Part shown: in pieces, positions 1-7,408 of the stretch
Layout of the letters: each line of letters opens with the position of its first letter
Position numbering within the stretch: position 1 is the first letter of the stretch
From: Endomicrobium sp.
Lineage (GTDB): Bacteria; Elusimicrobiota; Endomicrobiia; Endomicrobiales; Endomicrobiaceae
Direction of reading: 5' to 3'
Length of the DNA stretch: 14,265 nucleotides
NCBI GenBank assembly: GCA_031283985.1
Contig: JAITAQ010000051.1
Coordinates: 1-14,265, forward strand
Position numbers and translations under genes: made by a program
Notes under the pieces: model-generated
The model's input: the letters and a program-made list of their open reading frames with translations, nothing else
The model's database searches: none
Told to the model about the DNA's origin: nothing

Positions 1-222
1 TTGTTTACTGCAGCGGCATTTTATGTGCCTCATCTTCCTCATTCAATATTTGATCAAGTTATGGCTTTACCTTACCACCTTTATATTATTTCAACGCAAA
101 TTCCAAACATGCCAAAAAACATTATATACGGTACAGCCCTTGTTTTGTTAATGATGGTTTTGACTATGAGCTGCATTGCTATTTTTGCAAGAATTTATTT
201 TAGGAAATGTAGAAAATGGTAG
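1..222 (+). CDS. pstA: Phosphate ABC transporter permease PstA, C-terminal end (5' truncated by window)
   Basis: The 73 visible residues match the carboxy end of PstA, the inner-membrane permease that with PstC carries phosphate imported by the PstSCAB transporter. The diagnostic stretch is residues 8-35, including HLPHSIFDQVMALPYHLYII, followed by one last hydrophobic helix at about residues 43-66 and a short basic tail ending in RKCRKW. The TTG at base 1 is not a believable start: the frame is open to the window edge and PstA is normally about 280 residues, so the gene starts upstream. It overlaps pstB by 7 bases, which supports translational coupling and the pstA-pstB order typical of pst operons. 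Confidence 0.9.
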   Translation: MFTAAAFYVPHLPHSIFDQVMALPYHLYIISTQIPNMPKNIIYGTALVLLMMVLTMSCIAIFARIYFRKCRKW

Positions 223-968
223 ATAAAATAAAGATAGAAAACTTAAATTGTTACTATAATAAAAAATGCGTTTTAGAAGCTTTAAATCTTAATGTTATTA
301 AAAATGAAATTTTAGGAGTTATAGGACCTGCTAACAGCGGCAAAACTACTTTTTTAAGAACGTTAAATAGAATGAATGATTTTGACATTACATATTCAAG
401 AAAAGGCAGTGTTTATCTTGACGGTGATAATATTTTTAACATAGATGCAGAGAATTTAAGAAGAAGAGTAGGTATGCTTTTTGCCATGCCGGTACCTCTC
501 CCTATGAGTATTTACGCCAACATAACTTATGCGCCGAAACGGTTGGGCATTGTTACAAAAAAAGTTGATTTAGATAATATGGTTGAAAGCGTTTTAAGGA
601 ATTCTTCCCTTTGGGATGAGGTAAAAGACAGGCTAGGCGCTTCGGCTATGAAGATGTCAGGAGGACAACAACAAAGGCTGTGTATTGCAAGGGTGCTTGC
701 AATAAATCCTGAAGTTATTTTATTTGACGAGCCTTGCTCGGGCCTTGATCCCATATCAACTGCAAAGGTTGAAGAGTTAATGGTAGAGCTTAAAAAAAAA
801 TATACTATAGTTCTTGTTACAAATAACGTTAAGCAAGCTTCTCGCATTAGTGACAGAACGGCGTTTTTCCTTATGGGTAAGCTTATAGAAGTTGATAAAA
901 CCGATAAACTTTTTGTTTCTCCGAGAGATAAAGAGACGGAAGATTATATTACTGGACGCTTTGGATAA
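216..968 (+). CDS. pstB: Phosphate ABC transporter ATP-binding protein PstB
   Basis: A 250-residue ABC ATPase of normal PstB length that powers phosphate import with PstA and PstC. Walker A is GPANSGKT (residues 37-44), the signature MSGGQ (147-151) and Walker B VILFDE (167-172). PstB family stretches include PLPMSIYANI near residue 97 and the closing RTAFFLMGKLIE. Two catalytic positions are unusual: the Q-loop glutamine is alanine (A90 in MLFAMP, usually VFQKP) and the switch histidine is asparagine (N203 in VTNN, usually VTHN). I believe a PstB subgroup shares these changes, but that is from memory. A TAGGAA site at 201-206 lies 9 bases before the ATG. lpxB follows after 4 bases, and no phoU is seen downstream. 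Confidence 0.93.
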   Translation: MVDKIKIENLNCYYNKKCVLEALNLNVIKNEILGVIGPANSGKTTFLRTLNRMNDFDITYSRKGSVYLDGDNIFNIDAENLRRRVGMLFAMPVPLPMSIYANITYAPKRLGIVTKKVDLDNMVESVLRNSSLWDEVKDRLGASAMKMSGGQQQRLCIARVLAINPEVILFDEPCSGLDPISTAKVEELMVELKKKYTIVLVTNNVKQASRISDRTAFFLMGKLIEVDKTDKLFVSPRDKETEDYITGRFG

Positions 969-972
969 TAAA

Positions 973-2064
973 ATGCCAAATTATAGAATTTTCATTTCAG
1001 CTGGAGATTTTTCTGGAGAAGTCCACGCTTCGGATCTTATAAAAGAAATAAAAAAAATAAATCCTTCATGTTTTGTTTCATCTGCTGGTGGCAGTAATCT
1101 TAAAGCCGTTTCAGATAGTTTTATTGAAGATATAGTAAATATAAACGCTTTTGGTTTTTTGCCGATAAAGCAAGCGCTTTATTTGAGGAAAGTTTTTAAA
1201 AAAATAAAAAAGCATTTTTTGGAGAATCGTCCTGATAAAGTTATTTTTGTAGATTATTACGGGTTTCATATACATGTTGCACGGCTTGCAAAGTTAATGG
1301 GAATTTCTGTTTTCTATTATATTAGTCCTCAGGTTTGGGCGTCCCGCAGTGGCAGAATAAAAAAACTATCCAAAGTTATAAAGAAAATGCTTGTTATTTT
1401 CCCATTTGAAGAAAAACTTTATAAAGATAACAATATTGATGTTATTTTTGTAGGAAATCCATTGATAGATAAAATCCCTCAAAAAACAGATTTTCAAAAA
1501 CATAATTTTAATATTTCAAACCCTCCAATTATAGGCTTGTTTCCAGGAAGTCGCCAAAGCGCCATAAAACGTCATATTCCTATACTGCTTGAAACTGCAA
1601 AAATATTAAAAAAGCAAATTAACGCTAAATTTGTAATGTTTTGCGTGTCAAATAAAATTAATTTTGCAATGCCTGAATATGTAACTTTTGATGGGTCTGG
1701 AAATTTTGAAAAAAGAGTTTCAGTTAATTTTGCTATTTCTCCTTCAGGCACGGTGTGTTTGGAAAACGCTTTGATGGGAATACCTATGGCTATAGTTTAC
1801 AAACTTTCGTATTTTAATTATTTTTTTATAAGGGCGCTGATTAAAGTAAAGTATATAGGAATAGTTAATATTTTATCAGAGAAAAGTGTTGTTCCAGAAT
1901 TTATACAATTTGATGCAACTCCTAAAAAAATAGCTCAGTCTGTGCTGGAACAGCTAAAACCGGAAAATTACTCGTCAAAAGTTCAAGAACTCCTTTCTTT
2001 TAGAAAGTCTTTAGGCTTTCCCGGAGTAAGTAAACGAGTTGCCGAAATCATTTTAAACAGCTAG
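973..2064 (+). CDS. lpxB: Lipid-A-disaccharide synthase LpxB
   Basis: This 363-residue GT19-family glycosyltransferase joins UDP-2,3-diacylglucosamine and lipid X (2,3-diacylglucosamine 1-phosphate) to form the lipid A disaccharide at the inner membrane. Family blocks appear in order: FVDYYGFHIHVARLA (DxPxFN-like), YYISPQVWASRSGRIKKL (YxSPxxWAW..R), FPFEEKLY, VGNPLID, LFPGSRQSAIKRH, and SPSGTVCLENALMGIPMAIV, then an isoleucine- and asparagine-rich block ending in VPEFIQ. I chose ATG 973, 4 bases after pstB stops. A TTG at 892 in the same frame would overlap pstB by 77 bases and add 27 unconserved residues. The N-terminal motif normally written GEASGD reads GDFSGE (residues 11-16). Its presence implies a lipid A outer membrane, unless later steps are lost. 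Confidence 0.92.
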   Translation: MPNYRIFISAGDFSGEVHASDLIKEIKKINPSCFVSSAGGSNLKAVSDSFIEDIVNINAFGFLPIKQALYLRKVFKKIKKHFLENRPDKVIFVDYYGFHIHVARLAKLMGISVFYYISPQVWASRSGRIKKLSKVIKKMLVIFPFEEKLYKDNNIDVIFVGNPLIDKIPQKTDFQKHNFNISNPPIIGLFPGSRQSAIKRHIPILLETAKILKKQINAKFVMFCVSNKINFAMPEYVTFDGSGNFEKRVSVNFAISPSGTVCLENALMGIPMAIVYKLSYFNYFFIRALIKVKYIGIVNILSEKSVVPEFIQFDATPKKIAQSVLEQLKPENYSSKVQELLSFRKSLGFPGVSKRVAEIILNS

Positions 2065-2152
2065 TGCGGACAAATAATTTTTAAAGTGAATAATTAGATA
2101 AAAAAGGATATGAGATAGGGATGCAGCAGATAATGGGAAAGAGTGCAAGAAG

Positions 2153-2181
2153 TTGACGGTGTATAAAAAGTTTTATAAAAT
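2153..2181 (+). promoter_or_regulatory. Sigma-70-like promoter for the lysA-dapF-dapA-dapB operon
   Basis: TTGACG (2153-2158) and TAAAAT (2176-2181) are separated by 17 bases; each matches the consensus in five of six positions. Transcription would start near 2188, giving a leader of about 40 bases before lysA that contains the strong site GGGAGG (2216-2221). The leader is too short for a lysine riboswitch. The rest of the 2065-2226 spacer shows no gene and no clear terminator for lpxB. Confidence 0.6.
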
Positions 2182-2226
2182 ATATAGTATAGGTTAGGTT
2201 GAGCGCATTGCCTCAGGGAGGATAAA

Positions 2227-3462
2227 ATGCTTAAGTTTAGGAATGATGATTTATATATTGAAAATGTAAAACTTTCCGATATAGCTAAAGAGTATGGAAC
2301 AAGTACATACGTATATTCAAAGCAACAGATAATAAGCAATTTTGAAAATTATAAAAAAGCTATGGTCTTAAGAGATGGGCTTATTTGTTTTGCTTGTAAG
2401 ACAAATTCTAGTGGAGCTATTTTGAAGATTCTTGCAGGTCTCGGGGCAGGAGCAGACACTACGTCGGGAGGCGAGATTTACAGATGTTTAAAAGCAGGCT
2501 TTAATCCGTCAAATATAGTTTACGCTGGCGTGGGCAAAACTGCTGAAGAAATTGAATACGCTTTAAAAAGTAAGATTTTTATGTTTAATGTTGAGTCTTT
2601 TGAAGAGCTTGACATTATAGATAAAATAGCTGGCAAAATGAAGAGAAAAGCAAACATTGCTTTTAGAATAAATCCTTATGTAAATCCAGATACACATTCT
2701 TACATAGCAACTGGTAAAAAAGGCACTAAGTTTGGCATACCTTATGAAGATGCTGTAAAAGCATATTTAACAGCAAAAAAAAAGAAAAATATAAGCGTTG
2801 TTGGCATACATTACCATATAGGCTCGCAAATTCTTGAGGTTGAGCCATTTGTTGTTGCTGCTAAAAAAATAAAGAAGATAGTTGATGAAGTTGAAATGAA
2901 TGGAATGTGGATTTCATATATAGACTGCGGTGGTGGTCTTGGTATTAAGTATGAGAAAGGTGAAAAAGTTCCTTCTCCAAAATGTCTTATATCTGAAATT
3001 TTTTCTGTTTTTGATAAAGATAAAAAGTTTATATTTGAGCCGGGCCGTTCAATAATTGGTAATGCAGGACATCTCTTGGCAAAAGTTTTGTATAGAAAAA
3101 TGTCAGGAGGAAAAAGCTTTCTTATAACCGATGTAGGAATGAACGATTTGATAAGACCTACTTTATACGACGCTTATCATGAAATAGTTCCTGTCAAAAA
3201 AACTCGCGTTAAAAAAGTTAGAAGCGACGTAGTTGGACCTATATGTGAAAGCGGAGACTTTATGGGCAAAGATAGAATGCTTCCAATAGTTGACCAAGGT
3301 GAATATTTGTTAGTGACTTGTGCAGGTGCTTACGGTGCTGCTATGTCTTCGGAATATAATTCCAGACCTCCGCTTGCCGAAGTATTAGTTGATGGTAAAC
3401 AGACAAAGCTGATAAGGAAAAGAGCAAGTTATAAAGATTTGGTGTTCAATGAAATTTTATAA
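2227..3462 (+). CDS. lysA: Diaminopimelate decarboxylase LysA
   Basis: A PLP enzyme of the alanine racemase-fold decarboxylase group that converts meso-diaminopimelate to L-lysine and CO2, the last step of bacterial lysine synthesis. It has 411 residues, usual for the family. PLP lysine is K58 in CFACKTN (usually YAVKAN). Other family sites are HIGSQ (197-201), the phosphate-binding GGGLG (235-239), EPGRS (271-275), the substrate-contact block CESGD (340-344) and the AGAYG tyrosine (Y369). The ATG is fixed by GGGAGG five bases upstream. It is first in an operon: dapF starts 12 bases after its stop. Placing lysA with dapF, dapA and dapB puts diaminopimelate supply for both peptidoglycan and lysine under one promoter. 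Confidence 0.97.
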   Translation: MLKFRNDDLYIENVKLSDIAKEYGTSTYVYSKQQIISNFENYKKAMVLRDGLICFACKTNSSGAILKILAGLGAGADTTSGGEIYRCLKAGFNPSNIVYAGVGKTAEEIEYALKSKIFMFNVESFEELDIIDKIAGKMKRKANIAFRINPYVNPDTHSYIATGKKGTKFGIPYEDAVKAYLTAKKKKNISVVGIHYHIGSQILEVEPFVVAAKKIKKIVDEVEMNGMWISYIDCGGGLGIKYEKGEKVPSPKCLISEIFSVFDKDKKFIFEPGRSIIGNAGHLLAKVLYRKMSGGKSFLITDVGMNDLIRPTLYDAYHEIVPVKKTRVKKVRSDVVGPICESGDFMGKDRMLPIVDQGEYLLVTCAGAYGAAMSSEYNSRPPLAEVLVDGKQTKLIRKRASYKDLVFNEIL

Positions 3463-3474
3463 ATGAGAGACATA

Positions 3475-4287
3475 ATGAAAATAAAATTTTCAAAACTTAC
3501 CGCTGCAGGCAATGACTTTGTATTGATAGATAATAGAGAAAATATAATTTCTGAAAAGGATTATCAAAATCTTGCAAAAAAATTGTGCGATAGAAAATAT
3601 TCAATAGGAGGCGATGGGCTGATTTTGTTGGAAAAGAGTTCATGTAAAGATTTTAAAATGAAATATTTTAATTCTGACGGTTCTCACGCTTCAATGTGTG
3701 GAAATGGTGGGAGATCGGTCGCCAAGTTTGCTTACGATTTAGGCGTGACAGATTCGCAAATGGTTTTTGAGACTGATGCGGGTGTTATAAATGCAGAGAT
3801 TTTGTCAGGCGACAGGGTTAAGCTTAATTTGTACGAGCCTAAAGATTTGAAAAGAAATATAAAAGTTGAGCTAAACGATAGAGAATTTGACGTTGATTTC
3901 ATCAATACGGGCGTTCCTCATACGGTAATATTTGTTGATGATATTAAGAAGATTGATGTTTTTAAATATGGAAGGGAAATAAGGTATCATAAAGCATTTG
4001 CTCCATCTGGTACAAATGCGAACTTTGTACAAGTTGCAAAAGACAATACTCTTTTTGTGCGTACCTATGAGAGGGGTGTTGAAGGTGAAACTTTGGCTTG
4101 CGGAACGGGTATAATTGCTTCGGGGGTCATTTCTGTACTAAAAGAATTTGCAAAGTCTCCGGTAAATGTTATTGCAAAAGGTGGGGACAAATTGTCGGTT
4201 TCTATGACAGTTGACAACGATAAAATAAACGACGTAGTTCTTGAAGGTCCGGCTGCTATTTCTTTCAAAGGTATAGTAAAATTTTAA
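3475..4287 (+). CDS. dapF: Diaminopimelate epimerase DapF
   Basis: A cofactor-free epimerase that interconverts LL- and meso-diaminopimelate in the cytoplasm. Both catalytic cysteines are present: C75 in MCGNGGRS and C209 in ACGTG. Other family blocks are AAGNDFVLID near the N terminus, TGVPHTVIFV in the middle and APSGTNANFVQV. From ATG 3475 it has 270 residues, normal for the family. An in-frame ATG at 3463, directly after the lysA stop, would add MRDI, but it has no ribosome binding site, while 3475 has GAGAG (3465-3469) five bases upstream and begins at the conserved MKIKFSKL. It sits between lysA and dapA and would finish the product made by DapL, encoded further downstream. Confidence 0.96.
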   Translation: MKIKFSKLTAAGNDFVLIDNRENIISEKDYQNLAKKLCDRKYSIGGDGLILLEKSSCKDFKMKYFNSDGSHASMCGNGGRSVAKFAYDLGVTDSQMVFETDAGVINAEILSGDRVKLNLYEPKDLKRNIKVELNDREFDVDFINTGVPHTVIFVDDIKKIDVFKYGREIRYHKAFAPSGTNANFVQVAKDNTLFVRTYERGVEGETLACGTGIIASGVISVLKEFAKSPVNVIAKGGDKLSVSMTVDNDKINDVVLEGPAAISFKGIVKF

Positions 4288-4310
4288 CTTAAATTCAGCT
4301 GATGTGGGTA

Positions 4311-4318
4311 GGGGGAGG
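4311..4318 (+). promoter_or_regulatory. Ribosome binding site that sets the dapA start
   Basis: The run GGGGGAGG lies four bases before ATG 4323. It decides for this start over the in-frame ATG at 4302, which would place the G-rich run inside the coding region. Confidence 0.75.
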
Positions 4319-4322
4319 ATTT

Positions 4323-5198
4323 ATGTTTTCTGGAGTTTACACAGCACTAATAACACCTTTCAAAAAAGGAAAAGTTGATTTTGATGCTTTAGATAAGCTG
4401 ATTCAGAACCAATATAAAGCCGGAGTAAATGGTATTGTTCCCTGTGGTACGACAGGTGAATCTCCTACTTTGTCGCGTGAAGAACACGAACAAATTATAG
4501 AGTTTTGTGTTAAGCAGGCAAAAGGCAAGATGAAGATTCTTGCTGGGACAGGTTCTAATTCTACAACTGAAGCCATACGGTTTACTCAATTTGCAAAAAA
4601 AGTCGGTTGTGATGGAGCTTTAATGGTTGCTCCGTATTACAACAAACCTACTCAGAAAGGCTTATATTTGCATTTCAAGAAAGTTGCGGATTTGGTTAAT
4701 ATTCCTATTGTTCTTTACAATATTATGGGTAGGGCTTCTGTAAATATAGAGCCTACAACCATAGCCAAACTTTGCAAAGATTGCAAAAATATCATCGGCG
4801 TAAAGGAAGCTTCTGGATCTTTGTCTCAAATAAGCGCACTAAAGGCTTTAGTACCAAATATTGAGCTTCTTTCAGGAGATGACGCTCTTATTCTCCCTAT
4901 TCTTTCAATAGGCGGTATAGGAGTAATTTCAGTTTTATCTAACCTTCTTCCTTTGGAACCGTTATCTCTTATAAGAGCTTTTGAAAAAGGAGATATTAAA
5001 GAAGCTAAAAAGATACATTATAAGCTTTTGCCTTTAGTTAATGCTTTGTTTATGGAAACAAATCCTATCCCTGTAAAAACTGCAGCGGCAATGCTCGGTA
5101 TTTGCAGTTCAGAAATAAGGCTTCCAATGTGTGAAATGGAAGAATCTAAGAAGTTAAAATTGAAAAAAGTTTTAAAATATTTTAAGTTGTTGAAATAA
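4323..5198 (+). CDS. dapA: 4-hydroxy-tetrahydrodipicolinate synthase DapA
   Basis: A class I aldolase-type TIM barrel that condenses pyruvate with aspartate semialdehyde, the first committed step to diaminopimelate. Schiff-base lysine is K161 in GVKEASG, the same number as in Escherichia coli; the pyruvate-site pair T43-T44 lies in CGTTGESPTL, and the relay tyrosine Y132 in VLYNIMGRAS. Length from ATG 4323 is 291 residues, as expected. The loop normally read YN(V/I)P(G/S)RT here has methionine in place of proline and alanine in place of threonine; the arginine (R137) that contacts the substrate is kept. dapF ends 35 bases upstream. dapB starts 11 bases downstream, with its in-frame alternative ATG overlapping this stop. 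Confidence 0.96.
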   Translation: MFSGVYTALITPFKKGKVDFDALDKLIQNQYKAGVNGIVPCGTTGESPTLSREEHEQIIEFCVKQAKGKMKILAGTGSNSTTEAIRFTQFAKKVGCDGALMVAPYYNKPTQKGLYLHFKKVADLVNIPIVLYNIMGRASVNIEPTTIAKLCKDCKNIIGVKEASGSLSQISALKALVPNIELLSGDDALILPILSIGGIGVISVLSNLLPLEPLSLIRAFEKGDIKEAKKIHYKLLPLVNALFMETNPIPVKTAAAMLGICSSEIRLPMCEMEESKKLKLKKVLKYFKLLK

Positions 5199-5199
5199 T

Positions 5200-5206
5200 G
5201 GGGGGG
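5200..5206 (+). promoter_or_regulatory. Seven-G ribosome binding site of dapB
   Basis: An uninterrupted run of seven G residues starts two bases after the dapA stop and ends three bases before ATG 5210. It is the only purine-rich site available for dapB. A homopolymer is unusual for this job and may be prone to slippage, which would change spacing rather than reading frame. Confidence 0.6.
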
Positions 5207-5209
5207 TAT

Positions 5210-5983
5210 ATGAAACTGGCGATTTGTGGAGCTGCTGGAAGAATGGGACAGTCTATAATCGCTATAGCTAAAAAGGATTCCGAGATTCAAATATCAGGAG
5301 CTTTGGAATTTGAAAGCAGCAAAGCTATAGGCACGGGATGTCCTATAATATCTTCCGTCATTGATTTGGAAAAAATTTTAAAAAGTACTGATGCATTGAT
5401 AGATTTTACAAATCCTGAGAGCACTTTAAAAAATTTGGACTTGGCTGTAAAACAAGAAGTACCTGTAGTTATCGGCACTACGGGCTTTTCTGAAGAGCAA
5501 AAAAAGAAAATCTACGAGGCTTCAAAAATTAGTCCTATAGTTTTTTCGCCAAATATGTCTGTAGGTGTGAATATTTTGTTTAAACTTGTTGAAGAGGTGG
5601 CAAAAAAAATTTCAGATTATGATATAGAAATAATTGAGTTGCATCATAATAAAAAGAAGGACTCTCCTTCGGGAACAGCTGCAAAACTTGCTGAGATTAC
5701 AGCATGTTCAATAGGCAAAGATATTAAAGACGTAGGCGTTTATGGCAGACATTCGGTTAATTCTGCAAGAAAAAAAGGTGAGATAGGCGTTCTTTCTGTA
5801 AGAGCAGGCGATATTGTTGGCGATCACACTGTTTACTTTGTAGGACCCGGCGAAAGAATAGAATTGACGCACAGGGCGCACTCCAGAGATACTTTTGCTG
5901 CAGGCGCAGTTAGGGCTGCAAAATGGGTTGCAGGTAAAAAATCTGGACTATACGATATGTTTGATGTGTTATCATTAAAATAA
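5210..5983 (+). CDS. dapB: 4-hydroxy-tetrahydrodipicolinate reductase DapB
   Basis: Reduces the DapA product to tetrahydrodipicolinate with NAD(P)H. The dinucleotide fold opens with GAAGRMG (residues 7-13); DFTNPEST and GTTGF follow; the family signature ELHHNKKKDSPSGTAAKL contains the expected catalytic pair H145 and K149. GRHSVNSARKKGEIG and the closing RAHSRDTFAAGAVRAA also match. From ATG 5210 it has 257 residues, close to the usual 240-275. An ATG at 5198 overlapping the dapA stop is in frame but would place the G run inside the gene and add MGGY before the conserved MKLAICG. It is the last gene of the lysA operon, with 203 bases before dapL. Confidence 0.96.
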   Translation: MKLAICGAAGRMGQSIIAIAKKDSEIQISGALEFESSKAIGTGCPIISSVIDLEKILKSTDALIDFTNPESTLKNLDLAVKQEVPVVIGTTGFSEEQKKKIYEASKISPIVFSPNMSVGVNILFKLVEEVAKKISDYDIEIIELHHNKKKDSPSGTAAKLAEITACSIGKDIKDVGVYGRHSVNSARKKGEIGVLSVRAGDIVGDHTVYFVGPGERIELTHRAHSRDTFAAGAVRAAKWVAGKKSGLYDMFDVLSLK

Positions 5984-5992
5984 ACACCGTTT

Positions 5993-6178
5993 TTAGTAAA
6001 CTTTGCTGTTGCGTATGCCTCGCAGGATCACAAAATACTTTAGCTTTAGATATTCAGTGTTATCTTTTGGTGGTATAGCAAGTGTGTCGTTTAAACGCAA
6101 AATACTGCATCCTTTAATGTCGTCATACACTAAGTTGCAAGAATATTTAGTCGTTAATTTTAATATAAATCTGGAGAA
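5993..6178 (-). other. Unassigned antisense open frame between dapB and dapL
   Basis: On the minus strand 61 sense codons run without a stop from 6178 to 5996, closed by TAA at 5995-5993, filling nearly all of the dapB-dapL spacer. There is no ATG; one TTG lies at 6100-6098. The peptide looks protein-like in its second half (LRLNDTLAIPPKDNTEYLKL), but I recognise no family. It may be the tail of a decayed gene, or chance in AT-rich DNA. Nothing else is evident in this spacer except the weak promoter candidate on the plus strand. Confidence 0.25.
6135..6164 (+). promoter_or_regulatory. Weak promoter candidate for dapL
   Basis: TTGCAA (6135-6140, four of six matches) and TTTAAT (6159-6164, five of six) are 18 bases apart. 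The predicted start near 6171 leaves a leader of only about 16 bases, and the GGAG at 6173-6176 would fall at its very beginning, so this is tentative. A separate promoter is plausible because 203 bases part dapL from dapB. Confidence 0.25.
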
Positions 6179-6186
6179 TTAGAGAA

Positions 6187-7353
6187 ATGGAAATTCGTTA
6201 CAATGAAAAATTAAAAAAATTGCCTCCTTATCTCTTTATTGAAATAGATAGAAAGAAAAAAGAAGCAATAGACAGAGGTGCAGACATAATATCTTTAGGA
6301 GTTGGTGATCCTGATATACCTACTCCTGAACATATAGTAAAATCTATGCAGGAGGCGGTTGCAAAGCCTTTTAATCATCAATACCCGTTTGGGACAGGTT
6401 TGCTTTCCTACAAGAAAGCTGTTATAGATTGGTACAAAAATAGATTTAACGTTGACTTGAATAGTGATGAAATTTGTGCTCTTATTGGTTCAAAAGAAGG
6501 TATAGGGCATATTCATTTAGGATTTATAAATCCAGGAGATACTGTTTTAATTCCAGAACCCGGTTACCCAGTATATAATACTGGAACAATTTTTACAGAT
6601 GGCATTCCGTACTTCATGCCTTTACTTGAAAAAAACGGTTTTTTGCCTGATTTAACCTCTATACCTCAAGATGTCGTCAAAAAAGCAAAATTGATTTTTA
6701 TAAATTATCCTAATAATCCTACGGCTGCTGTTGCTCCGAAAGAATTTTATATAAGGCTTATAGAATTTGCCAAAAAGAATAATATAATCGTAGCTGCAGA
6801 CGCCGCGTATTCTGAAATATACTATGATGAAAATGACAAGCCTTTAAGTTTCCTTGAGTTTTCAGGAGCAAAAGAAGTCGGTGTGGAATTTCATTCGCTT
6901 TCCAAAACCTACAATATGACAGGTTGGCGTATAGGGTGGGTGTGCGGAAATAAAGATATTGTTGCAGGTATTGCTAAAGTTAAGGATAATTACGATTCTG
7001 GAGTTTTTCAAGCTATTCAAGAAGCTGCTATTACGGCATTATCATCTTCCCAGAAATGTGTTGAGGATGCTAGAAAAATATATAAAGAACGCAGAGATGT
7101 TTTGGTTGAGGGTTTAAAAAAAATCGGTTGGGAAGTAAGTTTGCCCAAAGCTTCGTTTTATGTTTGGGCTAAGATTCCAAAAGGATACACTTCTTCTCAA
7201 GTAGTTTCAAAACTTCTTGAAGACGTATCCATTGTCTGCACTCCTGGTAACGGTATGGGAAAAAGTGGTGAGGGCTATGTGAGATTTGCTTTAACTGTAG
7301 GTGTCTCAAGAATTAAAGAAGCTTTGAAACGTATAAGCAAAATTAATTGGTAA
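6187..7353 (+). CDS. dapL: LL-diaminopimelate aminotransferase DapL
   Basis: A fold-type I PLP aminotransferase of 388 residues. SLGVGDPDIPTPEHI near residue 36, PEPGYPVYNTG near 123, NYPNNPTAAV at 173-182, the PLP lysine K240 in SLSKTYNMTGWRIGW and the carboxylate-binding R366 in GYVRFALT are the standard class I landmarks. The overall style is that of the DapL branch, which turns tetrahydrodipicolinate directly into LL-diaminopimelate using glutamate. Context supports this: dapA, dapB, dapF and lysA lie just upstream, and no dapD, dapC or dapE is seen. A broader aspartate or alanine aminotransferase role cannot be excluded from sequence alone. GGAG (6173-6176) lies ten bases before the ATG and AGAG is nearer. 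Downstream comes about 1 kb without an intact gene. Confidence 0.85.
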   Translation: MEIRYNEKLKKLPPYLFIEIDRKKKEAIDRGADIISLGVGDPDIPTPEHIVKSMQEAVAKPFNHQYPFGTGLLSYKKAVIDWYKNRFNVDLNSDEICALIGSKEGIGHIHLGFINPGDTVLIPEPGYPVYNTGTIFTDGIPYFMPLLEKNGFLPDLTSIPQDVVKKAKLIFINYPNNPTAAVAPKEFYIRLIEFAKKNNIIVAADAAYSEIYYDENDKPLSFLEFSGAKEVGVEFHSLSKTYNMTGWRIGWVCGNKDIVAGIAKVKDNYDSGVFQAIQEAAITALSSSQKCVEDARKIYKERRDVLVEGLKKIGWEVSLPKASFYVWAKIPKGYTSSQVVSKLLEDVSIVCTPGNGMGKSGEGYVRFALTVGVSRIKEALKRISKINW

Positions 7354-7408
7354 AATTCCATATATTTTCCAGTTGCAGATTTTTTAGGCATCAGAACAGT
7401 CAACACTA

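Noticed and set aside
527-847. A 106-codon minus-strand open frame
   Set aside because: It is antisense to the intact pstB gene and has no recognisable features.
2094-2339. Minus-strand open frame of 81 codons across the lysA start
   Set aside because: It overlaps the lysA promoter, ribosome binding site and start; its peptide looks like random AT-rich translation.
7348-7371. Hairpin at the dapL stop codon as a terminator
   Set aside because: The stem is short, AT-rich and bulged, and the nearest T run (7380-7385) begins eight bases further on.
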